Notes: a model not told the origin generated them from the sequence alone. A stretch of 64,000 bases of DNA from Citrus sinensis (GCF_022201045.2 NC_068560.1:27235501-27299500), one strand, 5' to 3'. Positions 12,027 to 24,066 are shown, numbered from the stretch's first letter. Made by a program: numbers and translations.

Positions 12027-12713
12027 CTAGTAGGAGGGATAGGACATTCTCGATAGAGATGTCCTATATATGTAGCCACACCTGAAGCAAAAATTAGGCA
12101 AACGTACATAGAATATTGCAAATTGCATATCTTCATTACATCCTCCCAATTTAGCTCTAATTCCTCGTTTCAGCAGTTTCGTTACATCCATCAATATTCT
12201 AACTCGTGTACAATTACCAAGGCATGTCCCAGTCGACCCTGGGTCCACTTCTAAAACTTTCCCAATCCTCTTACCCAAAATTTCTCCAGTCTCTACAGTC
12301 ATACAAAATATTGGAATGTTGTGAATTTGCACCCAAAAGGGGGCTCTGCTAAAATTCAGCTTTGAGAGCTCTCCTGTCCCTTGAGGTTCTGTTAAGATTA
12401 AGAGAGCTCTGTCAAAAAGCCACGGCCCACTAGTTAAGACTCGTTTCCTTTCTGCTGCTGATTGAAACTGAAAAATAAAAGTATTGTTGCCAAGCCTTTT
12501 CGTTTTCACCCCGTGAATGGTACGCCAAAATTGTTGAATGGCTGATTTGAAACCTTCACAACAAATGGACTCGTTGGTTAAAACTTTCCCTACCAAGCAC
12601 TGTGCTAGTTTCTGTACTCCCGCATCATTTGCACGCCCTCAATAGTAATCACCTCACCGTCCTCATTAGAGAGTTAGTGCTTCACAGAACCGAGTTAATT
12701 CGTCAGAATCCAT
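12027..12713 (-). pseudogene. LINE ORF1, DUF4283-like domain and split zinc knuckle
   Basis: The likely start is the ATG at 12713 (MDSDELTRFCEALTL), which runs into a stop after 15 codons; the matching protein then continues in another frame through 12596-12027. That part reads as the DUF4283-type RNA-binding region found in plant LINE ORF1 proteins (WRTIHGVKTKRLG, RKRVLTSGPWLFDRALLIL, APFWVQIHNIP). It ends at a CCHC knuckle whose first half (NFCFRCG) and second half (IGHLYREC) are in different frames. A basic tail in further frames reaches about 11224, overlapping the start of ORF2. Confidence 0.85.
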
Positions 12714-12949
12714 GTGAATGAAGTGAGTAATTAGAGAGCACTAAGTTGGAGAGACGAGGTTGAAAAGTGTGGATGGAGAAAAAGAAGAATGAAAAGCACT
12801 CCTGTTGAGTGATTGAAACACACCCGTAGTGTGAAGAAGCTCTTCGAATAAGAGAATTCTATATAAGAAACCGTTTTGAAGGCACTAAAGTGTAAAATGA
12901 CTTTACTTTTTGAGTAAGTAGTAATAATTGGTAACAATGAACATCTCAA

Positions 12950-13540
12950 TTTTTTTTTTTATCTCAAATGAATAATAATGTGTTATTAATTAAATAGTTA
13001 ATAATTTTCTACGAGATCTAACTGAATTAAATTTAGTATCTTACTAATTAATTAATGAGTACTACATTATTTGAGATAATTTTTTCGGATAAAAAAAAAT
13101 TGTAACCCTATTATTTAAATCACTCGTTATAGTGGAAGTATTACTTAAGCATTAAAGCAAGTCAATGTTTATATATAAAATTTTATTTTTAAAATATTCA
13201 ATATTTTAAGTAATTAAAAAAATAGTAATACTATATACAACATACCAATTTAGAATTTTTAAATCAATGTGCTTTATTGAGATTCTGTCTAGCAATCAAA
13301 TTTGTTATAACATAACTTTTATAATGTAATTAATTTTTGTATGGAATGATTTTCAAGCAATATTTTTTAGTTGGTCATTTGAGTTTGAACGTTGATGAAA
13401 TAGAAATTAAAGTTAATTTAAGTTTTAATAACCCCTTCACAACCTAGAGAAAGAAAAAAAAATTAACTATTATAGATGGTAGACATATTGATTTTAGGGA
13501 ATTTTAATAATAGTAATAATTCGACAAGAAAGGGAAATCA
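12950..13540. repeat. Spacer repeat S, homologous to 17335-17830
   Basis: AT-rich DNA without a gene. It aligns in order with 17335-17830: shared stretches include TAATAATTTTCTACGAGATC, TTAAAGCAAGTCAAT, GGTCATTTGAGTTTGAA and GATGAAATAGAAATTAAAGT. One copy follows each amidase unit, so the original duplicated block was amidase plus this spacer, and the LINE now lies between amidase copy 1 and its spacer. Confidence 0.85.
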
Positions 13541-13546
13541 AGAGGA

Positions 13547-16500
13547 TGTGATGTGAAATGAGAAAAAGAAAAAAAAAAAAAGAGAAAATCAAGATAGAAA
13601 CAAATGCAGACACATTATGAAGCTGCAATTTACGAAGCTGTTCTTTTGCTGGTGTTTGTTGGAATCATGTATATATTGGCTAAAATGAATTTCACAAATT
13701 ATTTAATTGAAAGAGATACTAATTACAGCTAAACATGGCAAAGGCGTCAAAGGGTACATTTGTAATAAAAAGTCTCAGCTGAAATACCACCTTTGACCCT
13801 TCAGAGACCGCCAAAAAGGCAAATAGAATAACTGTTTCTTACTGCTCGCGGATACGAAACGACGCTGTTTTACCTTGTAACTAGGAGATGTCTCTGCCTT
13901 AGCCATATGCCAACCATGAACGTTGAGAGCCTGGTAGACACTTTTGACAGTGGCTAAAAATGGCTTCAAGAGACTCGGATTATGGAGCTTTCATGGAGAA
14001 ATTTGTTCTTCAACCAAGCTCTTCGGCTCATCAACTTCCTTTAAGTGGCCTCACTTTTGCAATTAAAGACATGTAAGTCTTCAGATAACTTGAACACATA
14101 ACATAAATGAATTTATTTTGATTCTTTCTCATTAAATCACTCTTTTCATGATGGGTACATAATATTTTGTAGAACCATTCTTGTTCTCATGTGCATTTAA
14201 TTTCATACAATATTGTAATCGTTTCACCTTCTGGGTATGCTAAAATTGTTTACAAGCTCTTAAATTCCTTTTAATTTCTTGTAGGATTGTGTCTTTGGTA
14301 ATGTACTTACCAATTTCAACTCTTGGAGAAGTGTCTATGCTAACTATTGCATCAATTGCAGTGTATTTATATTATCTTAATGCTCAATGTGTGTGTTTTT
14401 GCAAGCTCATATACTCTGTGCAGTTGGCTGTTGATATTTTATCTTGAATTTTTGGAAGCAGATTTGATGTGGATGGACATGTTACTGGATTTGGAAATCC
14501 TGATTGGGCAAGGACTCATTCTGCTGCCACATCAACTGCGCCTGCTGTTTTGGCTGTGTTAAGTGGAGGTGCCACATCTATTGGTAAAACTATCATGGAT
14601 GAAATGGCATACAGGTTAGAGTTCAAACCAATTCATTGTTTCAGCTGTATAGGAATTCAATTTAACTATGTTTTCTAGTGATTTTAGTGAAATATTGTTC
14701 GCTTGCTCTTCTGAGTTGACTCTGGTGAAGACATTATGCTTGATGAAAAAAATACTGGATTAGTTTATTCTATATTCTTGGTTACATAGATGATGTCAAT
14801 TCTGCGGCTCTTTTATGCATAATTCATTTGTTACGTTACATAAACTCTGGATGATCATATTATTTCAGTATAAATGGAGAAAATAAGCATTATGGAACAC
14901 CCACAAATCCATGTGCACCAGACCGGGTACCTGGAGGATCTTCTAGTGGATCTGCTGTCGCAGTTGGTGCTAAGCTTGTGGACTTTTCCTTGGGTCAGTA
15001 TCTCTTTCTTTAACAATTCCTATGTGTTGTGATTTTTGCTTCGGTAGCTAGACTACAAGGAAAATGTTCTGTCCATCTCAGGAACTGATACTGGTGGAAG
15101 TGTAAGGGTCCCTGCCTCGTATTGTGGGATTTTCGGGTTTCGGCCTTCACACAGTGCTGTTTCTACTGCTGGAGTTATTCCTATGGCACAGAGTTTCGAC
15201 ACTGTAGGTAAGGAACTGATGCTATTTTATTGATGCGCACTTCAGTCACACATATTATTCCCTGGTTATTTTATATATGAAACTTCATAATTTGCAGCAT
15301 GTCTTCAGTATGGTTTCCTTGTTTTACACTGAATTCTCATCTAGGATGGTTTGCTTGGGATCCTAAAATTTTGAATCGGGTTGGACGTGTTCTACTCCAG
15401 CTCGCTGATGATGTAAATCTGGTCAGACCAAGTCAGGTGATCTTTGCCGAAGATTGCTTGCAACTTTCAAGCATTCCAAGTGATCGAGTAACTCAAGGTC
15501 TAGTTAAATCAGTGGAGAAATTATTTGGTGGTGGGTAGATTTTCCAGCTAATACCAGTCAAGTCCTGTAGAAAATTTGGAATTCATTCACCACGTCAGAC
15601 ACAGAATGGTAGTAATATTTGATTTGTTGTGTGCAGGTCACATTATAGAGAATGTGATTCTTGGAGACTATGTGAAGGACAAAGTTCCCAGTTTGCAGCA
15701 TTTCTTAAGCGAAGGAAACAAAGAGCAGGAGTATAGCATACCATCCTTGGCAGCCCTTTCAAGTGCCATGAGGTTGCTACAAAGGTGCTTGTGTGAACAG
15801 AACTTAAACTTCTTAACATATTCTGCTAACTCAAAATCTTGTTTTATTGTTCATTGAATGTTGAATTTTGTTATAATTTGGAGCATAGGTATGAATTCAA
15901 GAATAACCATGGCGATTGGGTGACTACAGTCAAACCTGATTTAGGCCCAGGAATATCAGAAAGAGTGTGGGAAGCTGTTAGAACTTCTGCGCAAAAGATT
16001 GATGTATGTCAATCTGTAAAGACTGAACTACGTGCTGCTCTCAGTGCACTTCTTGGGGTACCCTCTCTTTCTCTTCCTGTCTCAATTTTTCGAAGCAAAA
16101 AATCTGTTCTTCAAAGCTTATAACTTCCTTTGCAAGAAATCTCTTAATAACTTCATTGGATGTGCTATTACTAGCTAAAAGAAATGTTGTAATCCTATTT
16201 ACAAAAGAAAGGCATCGCTCATTTACAAATTATATTCTTCCAGGACCACGGTATCCTTGTTATCCCTACAGTTCCTGGTCCTCCACCAAAGCTACAGATG
16301 GATCCATCGGCATTGGAAGTTTTTCGTGCCCGGGCTTTTAGCTTGCTGTCCATTGCTGGAGTATCAGGATTCTGCCAGGCCTCTTTCTTCTTTGGTTTCT
16401 ATAATAAAATTCTTCTAATATTTTTTTTTCCCTTGCGAATCATGTTCTAATTTCTACATATATATACAGGTAAGCATACCACTAGGACTGCATGATAATC

Positions 16501-17324
16501 TACCTGTGGCAATTTCCTTGTTGGCTAAGCATGGTTCAGATGGGTTCTTGCTCAACCTTGTCGAGACTCTTCACAACACCCTTAAAGAAGAGCTTCAAAG
16601 AATGAGTTAAGGAGTTACTAAACTGGGATTTCCAACAATCTCTCTGTAAGTTCTATGTCATTCTCCAACCTAACCAAAAAAATAAGTAAATAAAGTAAAA
16701 TATTAGAGAGAAAAACTGAGCATAAAAGCCTATTGTGTATGCACTTCATGCCCCTAACACTTGCTTCTTCTTCTTCAGGTGCCATTGTTGGAAATTCTGA
16801 TGATGAAATATGGGGGGGGGGGTGTGTATGATTAAATATATTTACTTCTTCTATGAGAAAAATAGTTGAAAAATGCAACATATGAGCAGTATGTGCTCCT
16901 GTTGATGATGTAGAATTGAAAAACTAGTTTGCAATTCTAATATATGATATATACTAGAAAAGATTATGGGATTATTGGTAATAGTTGATTCTTCAGAATG
17001 AACTATACTCTTTGTAATGAACTCCATATATTATTGTTATTAATTATTAGTGGGTGTTATTGATTGACTTCATGAATGAGACGAGAAAATTATTTAAAAT
17101 ATGATGATCATATATAAATTAATCACTTTAATAGTTGAAGGCCAAGAGGGAGAACAAATGTAGTGGGGTGGTTGAGCGTTAAGACATTAAATAACAAATA
17201 AAAACATTATGGTAAAAGGAAAGTATTCATAAAGCGACTTTCAGACTGCACGCGCTTCTTGAACGCTTGTTGAACACGCTCTAATCAAATGCAACATAAG
17301 TTCCCAAGCCCTATCACACAATTG
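13547..17324 (+). repeat. Tandem duplication unit, copy 2 (amidase gene and flanks)
   Basis: Partner of 2546-6490. The left junction lies at 13547 where spacer DNA switches to sequence matching the region just upstream of the CHX start. It lacks the 129-bp foldback MITE of copy 1, so it preserves the empty site. The 3' flank 16611-17324 has no gene; it contains a run of nine or more G near 16813. Confidence 0.93.
13960..16610 (+). CDS. AMI1: Amidase, indole-3-acetamide hydrolase type, tandem copy 2
   Basis: Second copy of the AMI1-type amidase. Nine exons: 13960-14072, 14462-14614, 14869-14993, 15082-15207, 15345-15530, 15637-15784, 15889-16057, 16244-16378, 16470-16610; 1296 nt, 431 aa if all are joined. 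Exons 1-8 have the same lengths as in copy 1 and the Lys36, Ser113, Ser137 triad is intact. Differences include Trp104 to Cys (NPCAPD) and a C-terminus ending EELQRMS. The odd point is intron 8: its donor reads CCAG/GCCTCT where copy 1 has CCAG/GTCTCT. A GC donor can work but usually needs a strong surrounding consensus, which is absent. Retention of this intron would end the protein at a TAA near 16450 and remove the last 47 residues. Function is therefore less certain than for copy 1. Confidence 0.82.
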
Positions 17325-17334
17325 AAGACATCTT

Positions 17335-17830
17335 AAATTTTTTTATTTATTTAATGATGCGCCATTCATTAAATAGGTAATAATTTTCTACGAGATCTAA
17401 TTGAATTAAATATATTATTTTATTAATTAATTGATAAATATTATATTATTTAAGATAATTTTTTTAAAAAAATTTAGAATGTATAAAATTATTATTTAAT
17501 TCACTTATTACCGTAAAAATACTACTTAAACATTAAAGCAAGTCAATATTTTTATATAAAATTTTATTTTTTAATAACAAACCAATTTAGAAATTTTGAA
17601 TCGACATACTTTATTGAGATTTTGTCTAGCAATTAAGTTTATTATAACATAATTTTTAGTATATAATTGATCTTTGTATTTAATAATTTACAAGCAATAT
17701 TCTTTGGTTGGTCATTTGAGTTTGAATGCTGATGAAATAGAAATTAAAGTTAATTTAAGTTTTAATATCCCCTTTACAACCTATAGAAAGAAAAAAAAAC
17801 TATTATAGGTAGTAGATAAATTTATTTTTA
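17335..17830. repeat. Spacer repeat S', homologous to 12950-13540
   Basis: Follows amidase copy 2 directly and aligns with the spacer after the LINE. AT-rich, no gene visible. Divergence from its partner is clearly higher than between the amidase exons, as expected for unconstrained DNA of the same duplication age. Confidence 0.85.
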
Positions 17831-18182
17831 ATTTTAAAAAATATGAAATATATATAAATATTAAAAGCCAGAGGTTTAAATTCGAAATTCGCTCATGTTG
17901 ATGACGGAAAATTCAACTTTGGCCAACAATATTTTTTGTACTTAAAAATTGTAGTCTAAACTTTACAAGCAGTACATTAACACCCCCTCGCCACGCGCCA
18001 CCAACAACAAACAAAATAAAAAATCTTTGTTGTTTGTTTATCTCCGCCAACTTTCCGTTGGACGGACTGATACTGATCGTTAAGTAGTTCAGGCTTCAGA
18101 AACAGTGAGTGACAAACCGCGATTTTCTTTACAATTTCTTTTTTTTTTTTGCAAAATTAAACTCTATTTTTTTTAGAAACAA
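17831..18182 (+). promoter_or_regulatory. Upstream and 5' leader region of mevalonate kinase
   Basis: About 350 bp between the spacer repeat and the mevalonate kinase start. AT-rich up to about 17980, then a more mixed stretch (CACCCCCTCGCCACGCGCC near 17982) typical of a proximal promoter or leader. A T-rich, intron-like stretch lies at 18125-18172. No specific regulatory site can be named. Confidence 0.35.
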
Positions 18183-21100
18183 ATGGAGGTTAAAGCCAGA
18201 GCTCCCGGGAAGATTATACTCGCCGGAGAACACGCCGTGGTTCATGGATCAACGGCGGTGGCAGCCTGCATTGATCTTTACACTTATGTCTCTCTACGTT
18301 TTCCCTCTGATTCTGGTACATGAGTATAAGCACATTATTTATTTATTTAGTTATGTATCTGGGTGATTTTTTTTTTTTTAATGATTTTTCTTAGCTGAAT
18401 GCTTAGATGTGAGGTTTATGAGCATTGGGTTGATTTGGGATTCATTGAAGTGCAGATTGGGAGATACCCTTTTGTTATTTTGTGACTATGTGGTATGTTT
18501 TGTGATTTATTGCTTTAACTGTTTTGTTTTTGTAATTTTGTGTTGGCTTACATTGGAGCTGGAATCAGTGGGAAGAATGAACTTTATGAGATTGGATTGT
18601 TTTGGAACTGCTTTATATGTTGATCCAAAGAAACTTTGGGAGATATTATGCTAATTTTTTCTTTGTACTGGTTCATGCAGTTTTTCTACATTTTCCTTAT
18701 TGGAAACAAAATTTTCATAGAGAGAGATATTTACTTTGGATTTTGATGGTTTTTCCTGAACTGGTCATATGACGAAGGATAGAAAAGTTTTGGACTTTTG
18801 ATGAGTGGTTAGAGGGGAATATTGAGACACTGAGCTTGTTTTCCTTTTTTATCATTGATTGCATCATTGTATCGGCAAAGATTTCTCTGTTAGCTTTTTT
18901 CTATTTTACTTTCTTCCGATTTCTATATTTGGAGTCAATTTGTAGCTTGTTCTTGTGGTTCTTTTTTCCCTTTGTGGTATTGATGTAAATTCCTTTTGAG
19001 ATCTAAACTGGAAATGAAATCAGTTAGAACAAGTGAAATTTGCCCAAAAGTAAGTTTCATCTTCAATAACTTGGAGATCTGGTATACATGAAATGGATTT
19101 GAATGGTGTTAATCTACATTGAAAATTTTCCCTGGAGTATTATGCATGCGCTTTCGAATTTAGAGTTCGATTTCAATTTTGGGAAAAATCTTGAAAGAAT
19201 CATCTTCGTACTTTCAAATCTACTGATTTAACTGCAAGTCTATGCTTTAGAAGATGAGATACTAATTAGAATTATTCTGTCCTTCTTCGGCTTGATTTAT
19301 GGATTTGCAGTTTGTAAAAAGACAAAATGCCTTTACTAATAGCCTGATTAGGTTCATGGATACCAAAATTTGAATTAGATGATCAGTTCTATCTCAAATG
19401 CAGAAATATCAACTGATTCCATGACATTTGTGTTAGATCCATTTCTTCTCTTAGCTGGTTATAATGGTTTTTTTTTTTTCCTTACCTTTTAACTGTACGT
19501 AGATGATGACGATACATTGAAACTCGTCCTCAAGGATATGGAGCTAAATTTTTCCTGGTCAGTTACAAGAATAAAAGCAACACTATCTCACTTGGGTAGT
19601 CCATTTCCCTCAACACCCACCACATGCTCAATGGAAGTCATCAAATCTATTGCAGTTCTCGTTGACGAGCAAAATATTCCAGAGGCAAAAATTGGACTTT
19701 CTTCCGGAGCGACAGCTTTTCTCTGGTTATACACCTCTATCATTGGGTATGCCTCCATAATCATTCTTTATTATCGATTATATTCTCTTCATAATTTGGT
19801 CTCCAATAGTACTTCTCTTCTCTTTCAGGTTTAAGCCTGCCACAGTCGTTGTTACTTCTGACCTTCCACTAGGTGCAGGCCTTGGTTCATCTGCTGCATT
19901 TTGTGTCTCACTCACAGCTGCTCTGCTTGGTTCCTTAAATTCTGTACATTTGGATAAGAACCACCAAGGATGGTTAACATATGGGGAGAGCGATCTTGAT
20001 TTGTTGAATAAATGGGCTTTCGAAGGTGAGAAGATAATTCATGGAAAGCCATCTGGACTTGACAACACAGTTAGCACATATGGTATGTAATCTTTGTGAT
20101 TCTTCTCTGAATAAGTTTGTGGTTATGTTGACCTCTAGGTTTTGGCACTCAGCTTTTGCATATTCGTTGTTTAAATTTTGACGTTTAGGTCTTGGAACCA
20201 ACTAATAATTGATAATTTATTAGATTTTGTAGAATGGTACCAACCAATAGTTGATAATTTATTAGATTTTGTAGAATAGTATGAAAGAATTCCGAAGGTA
20301 ATGGTAAAGGCTCCTACTCTGCAAGCCTTATGTGAGACTTGATAAGTTATTCTGGTACCCATTATTTATTCTATTATTTCTTCTTGATATTTATGATGCC
20401 ATGTCAATGGGCAAGCCTTAGAAATAAATTTAAGTGGCTACCTGTGGAATAGTAGTTGGAAAAAAACAAGAGTACGTATGCATGGATTTCCTGTTTTTAG
20501 TGAATGACTAAGTCTGCAAGTCTAATTTATTTGGAATTTGTTGGTGGTTATCTGAATGGATTTGAAAACAATTTAGATATACACATACAATTCTTGTGAA
20601 AAGTGGATTTCTTCAAAAGTAGAATAATTTCATCAATTTTTACCACAAAGTACATGCAGGTTCATGCATTTAACAGAATAAGATTAGAAAATATCAGCAT
20701 TTAACATTACATGAAGATGTATTTTGAATTCAATGATGTATAGACTTTCGTATCTTGCTATTACAAGAGATTGGTGTTTGGACATGTTTGTAATACTTGA
20801 TTTACACGACAGGTAACATTATCAAGTTCAGGTCAGGTAATATGACGTGTATCAAGTCAAATATGCCACTGAAAATGCTCATTACTAATACGAAAGTCGG
20901 GAGAAACACAAGGGCTTTGGTTGCTGGAGTTTCAGAGAGGAGCATGAGGCATCCTGATGCCATGAGTTCTGTGTTTAATGCTGTTGATTCTATAAGCAAG
21001 GAATTATCTACCATTATTGAGTCACCTACTCCAGATGACCTCTCCATTACTGAAAAAGAAGAGAGATTAGAAGAGTTGATGGAAATGAATCAAGGTCTGC

Positions 21101-21987
21101 TTCAATGTATGGGGGTCAGCCACTCCTCTATAGAAACTGTTCTTCGCACAACATTGAAGTTCAAACTAGCTTCCAAGTTGACAGGAGCTGGGGGCGGTGG
21201 ATGTGCACTCACGTTATTGCCAACATGTATCCTTCTGTTCTATTTACTTGCAATGGTCTTGCATTTATTCTCTCTTTTTCTATGATCTCTTGTTGCTTGC
21301 TTTTACCATGCCTGCCATTATAATACAGCTTGGATGCATTTTAAGAAAATGTTGATGTGCTTGCGACAAGCTTTCTTCATCTGCATTTAGATAAGTTGTC
21401 CAACACTAGAAAGGAAAATAATGTCTCATCATATAACTTGCTACAAATGCAGGTCACATCTGCATGATGTTTGATTGTTGTAGTGTTATTGTCAAGGGAA
21501 TGGAGAGAACAGAGGAGACAATTTAGCAAGATCTAGCTTTTTCTCTTTTGTTTGTTGTGCTGCCCAAGGCTAATGGTGTGTGGACTTGGCCAAAGTGGGG
21601 GCTCCAATGTGTAGCCTGGAAAACACATTTACCTTGTTGAAGATTCCAGAAACAGGTTACCTGTGCTTCAATTCTACAAAACTATTAGAACTCAGAATAT
21701 TAAAAAAAAAAAAAGAATTATGTATTATAGGTTAATACATTTTCAGTTTGCATTTGAATTACCAGCAAGAAGACATAAGCCAAGAATTAGCACTGGAATT
21801 CACTTTGTTTACATTACCTCTGCTCCCCACTGCTGTGTTCATTTTGTTACCTTGACCATGCTGATCAGTGCTGTCCGCAACAGTAGTTGAAAAAGTAACT
21901 ACAGAGTTGGAGACGTGTGGATTCCAGTGTTTGATTGCAGGAATTGGTGGGACAGGTGTTGAGGTTTGCTTTGGAGGATTATCATGA
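18183..21987 (+). CDS. MVK: Mevalonate kinase
   Basis: Phosphorylates mevalonate to mevalonate-5-phosphate in the cytosolic mevalonate route to sterols and other isoprenoids. Five exons: 18183-18315, 19503-19746, 19829-20082, 20813-21226, 21869-21987; 1164 nt, 387 aa, against about 378 for Arabidopsis. All three GHMP-kinase signatures are present: N-terminal [16 protein letters not shown] with Lys10, [11 protein letters not shown] at 139-149 for the ATP phosphate loop, and [16 protein letters not shown] at 332-347. The catalytic aspartate lies in SGLDN at residue 204, the position known from rat mevalonate kinase. The last exon, encoding [20 protein letters not shown] and a short tail ending CFGGLS, is 640 bp downstream and easily missed; it joins in frame (CCA ACA T/TG CTG). 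Intron 1 is long (1187 bp). No damage seen. Confidence 0.94.
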
Positions 21988-22908
21988 TTTTCCAAGAACG
22001 ACGGATTGTAGAGACATCTAATCATCATTGTCAGACAAATAACATAAGTACGATCTCATGTTATTGATTTCTCTATCTATCCTTGTTGTATATTAATTTT
22101 CTTACTTTCTTATTTTTTTCCAACGTGGGTTTCATCGCATTCCATTTCCTGGGTAGTATTTAGTTTCTGCTTTGCGGGCATGGTTCAATAACGAAGCTTT
22201 ATCTGATCCATTGTTTCCTTATGTGTTATAAGATACGCTTTCTATTTATCATTTTCTCTTGGCTATAACTCACACGAGTAATTACTCTGGCAAGCACGTA
22301 ACGTAAGAGCTGTGTCTATTGATTCGTGTGTACTCATTTACATTATATTCAGAAATGGTAGTTTTTGCATAGTAAGTGACTTCTGATATACAGACATCGG
22401 ATATTAACTACGGACGAAGAATTTCAGAAGTCTTATGTTCAGTACCAATTTCCTTCATAGGTAGAACAGATTTCTTCCACCTATATGGATTGTGACCGAA
22501 GATTGAGAAAACGATGTCACAACTCTTGGAATACTTCGGCTCCCTTTGAGCAGAGTGTACTTAATCAGGTTCCTGTAAATTTCGTTAAACCTGTCGAGTG
22601 CTTGGACTTTCAAATTACTATCGTGATCATTACTACCAAGAATTGCTCCTTAACTGGTGTTTATTGGTGTATTCGCTATTCCTACGGAACAATACGAGGC
22701 AATGCCCAACTCTTTTCAGCTCACATAAACCGAGATGTTATTTCTTGCAAGTACATGACATGGCATAACATTTTTAACACCAAGCATTCAGTTAGCTTAG
22801 CGGCTACTTATACATACAAAAAGGCTAAACAGATGCCCCAATAAATACGAAAGGGAAGAGGGGGTTGAAAAAAAAAAAGAAAACACCGGCTGCCTTCAAA
22901 AAAACCCA
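21988..22908. other. Convergent 3' flank between mevalonate kinase and dehydrogenase A
   Basis: 921 bp without a supported gene. The part near 22480-22850 is less AT-rich than the surroundings and holds a 119-codon open frame on the plus strand that resembles no protein I know; it may be untranslated transcript of one of the two convergent genes. Nothing else visible. Confidence 0.4.
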
Positions 22909-24066
22909 TTAACCATTCACAATAGTGCCACCTGCAAGCGTTCAAAAAATCATCAGAATCAATCCTCCAAAAGTACAATATTTGTTGAACAGGATAAAAT
23001 TGCGATTAATTAAATTACCATTAGGGTGGAGGACTTGGCCGGTTATGTAAGAAGAGCAATGGTTACAAGCGAGGAACACAAAGCAAGGAGCAACCTCAAT
23101 AGGCTGGCCGGCTCTCTTCATAGGCACTTGGTTTCCAAACTGAGCAGTCTCTTCTTCAGTGAACGATGCAGGGATCAATGGAGTCCAAATGGGTCCTGGC
23201 GCCACGCCATTGACTCGTATCCCTCTTTCAACTTGTTGCAGAGCAAGCCCTCTCGTGAATGCCACAATGGCTCCTTTTGTTGATGTGTAATCAAGCAGCT
23301 TCGCGTTCCCCTTGTATGCATTCACTGATGTTGTGTTGATTATTGAACTCCCTGCCTTCATATGCTTCAGCGCATGCCTAATCAAACCATTACAATCATA
23401 ATAATCATTACAAACAAGAAACAATATCTTAAATCAACTTTGATGACACAGAATTTTCAATTCATTTTCTTTTTTCTTTTGGTTCACCTAGCCATGAAGA
23501 AGTAAGAGAAGATATTAGTCCTAAACACTCTCTAGAGTCTTGATTCATCAATATCCTCAACCGACCCACATTCATACTGCTCTGCTGCATTGTTGACAAG
23601 AATATCAATCCTGTCGTAAGCATTCACAACTTCATCGACAACCCTCTTGCAATTCTCATCAAATCCTAAATCTGCTGATATTGCCATGGGGTCTTTGGCA
23701 TCCGGGGTCTTAGCCTCCCTCAACATCTCAAGCGTCTCCTTTGCATCTTTGTCCTCTTGAGGTTTCACATAGGTGAAAGCCACGGTCGCCCCTTCTTGCG
23801 CAAAGCAGTGACACACTGCTCTCCCGATCCCGGAGTCGCCTCCGGTCACCAGTGCCACCATCCCCTGCAAAATTTCACGCATACATTAGTTCACTGTAAC
23901 TCGGGAATGATACTAATTAAAGAATGTGGATTAACCAGAGCTGCCATACACGAAGTTTATTAGAAGGGGTGTAATCAGGGCTGGTGAATTGAGGAATGGG
24001 ATTCATAACATGCTCTTTGCCAGGCTGAGTGTCCTGCTTCTGAGGAGGCTGGTTATTAGAAGCCAT
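22909..24066 (-). pseudogene. Short-chain dehydrogenase (glucose/ribitol dehydrogenase-like), copy A, with a premature stop
   Basis: Classical NAD(P)-dependent short-chain dehydrogenase of the plant seed glucose/ribitol-dehydrogenase-homolog group (Arabidopsis At1g54870-like aldehyde reductase). Four exons on the minus strand: 24066-23950, 23864-23488, 23377-23019, 22931-22909; splice sites are intact and the frame would give 291 aa ending GGTIVNG. Cofactor motif TGGDSGIGRAV, NNAA motif, and the catalytic Ser182, Tyr195, Lys199 (LLDYTSTKGA) would all be present. But codon 150 is TAG (23534-23532) where copy B has GAG (SRL-stop-RVFRTN versus ERLERVFRTN). Translation would end before the catalytic tyrosine. 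Everything downstream still looks conserved, so the stop is recent, or a sequencing error. Confidence 0.88.

Larger units (their letters stand above)
6516..12911 (-). mobile_element. L1-type LINE retrotransposon, degenerate, nearly full length
   Basis: Non-LTR retrotransposon in minus orientation, about 6.4 kb including a nested 639-bp MITE. In its reading order it has a 5' leader (12911-12714), ORF1 with a DUF4283-like domain and zinc knuckle, then ORF2 with endonuclease, reverse transcriptase, zf-RVT region and a C-terminal RNase H. It ends in an A-rich tail, seen on the plus strand as TTTATTTTTT at 6513-6522. An imperfect 18-bp target duplication flanks it: GAGTAATTAGTAATGATT at 6498-6515 and GAGTAAGTAGTAATAATT at 12912-12929 (16 of 18 match). 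Many frameshifts and stops show it is dead. It lies between the duplicated 3' flank of amidase copy 1 and the spacer that once followed it. Confidence 0.9.

Noticed and set aside
14347-14678. Open frames around amidase exon 2 as separate genes
   Set aside because: They are exon 2 read in and out of frame with intron sequence; the spliced amidase explains them.
22485-22844. 119-codon open frame downstream of mevalonate kinase
   Set aside because: No recognisable protein family, signal or motif; lies between two convergent genes and more likely is untranslated transcript.
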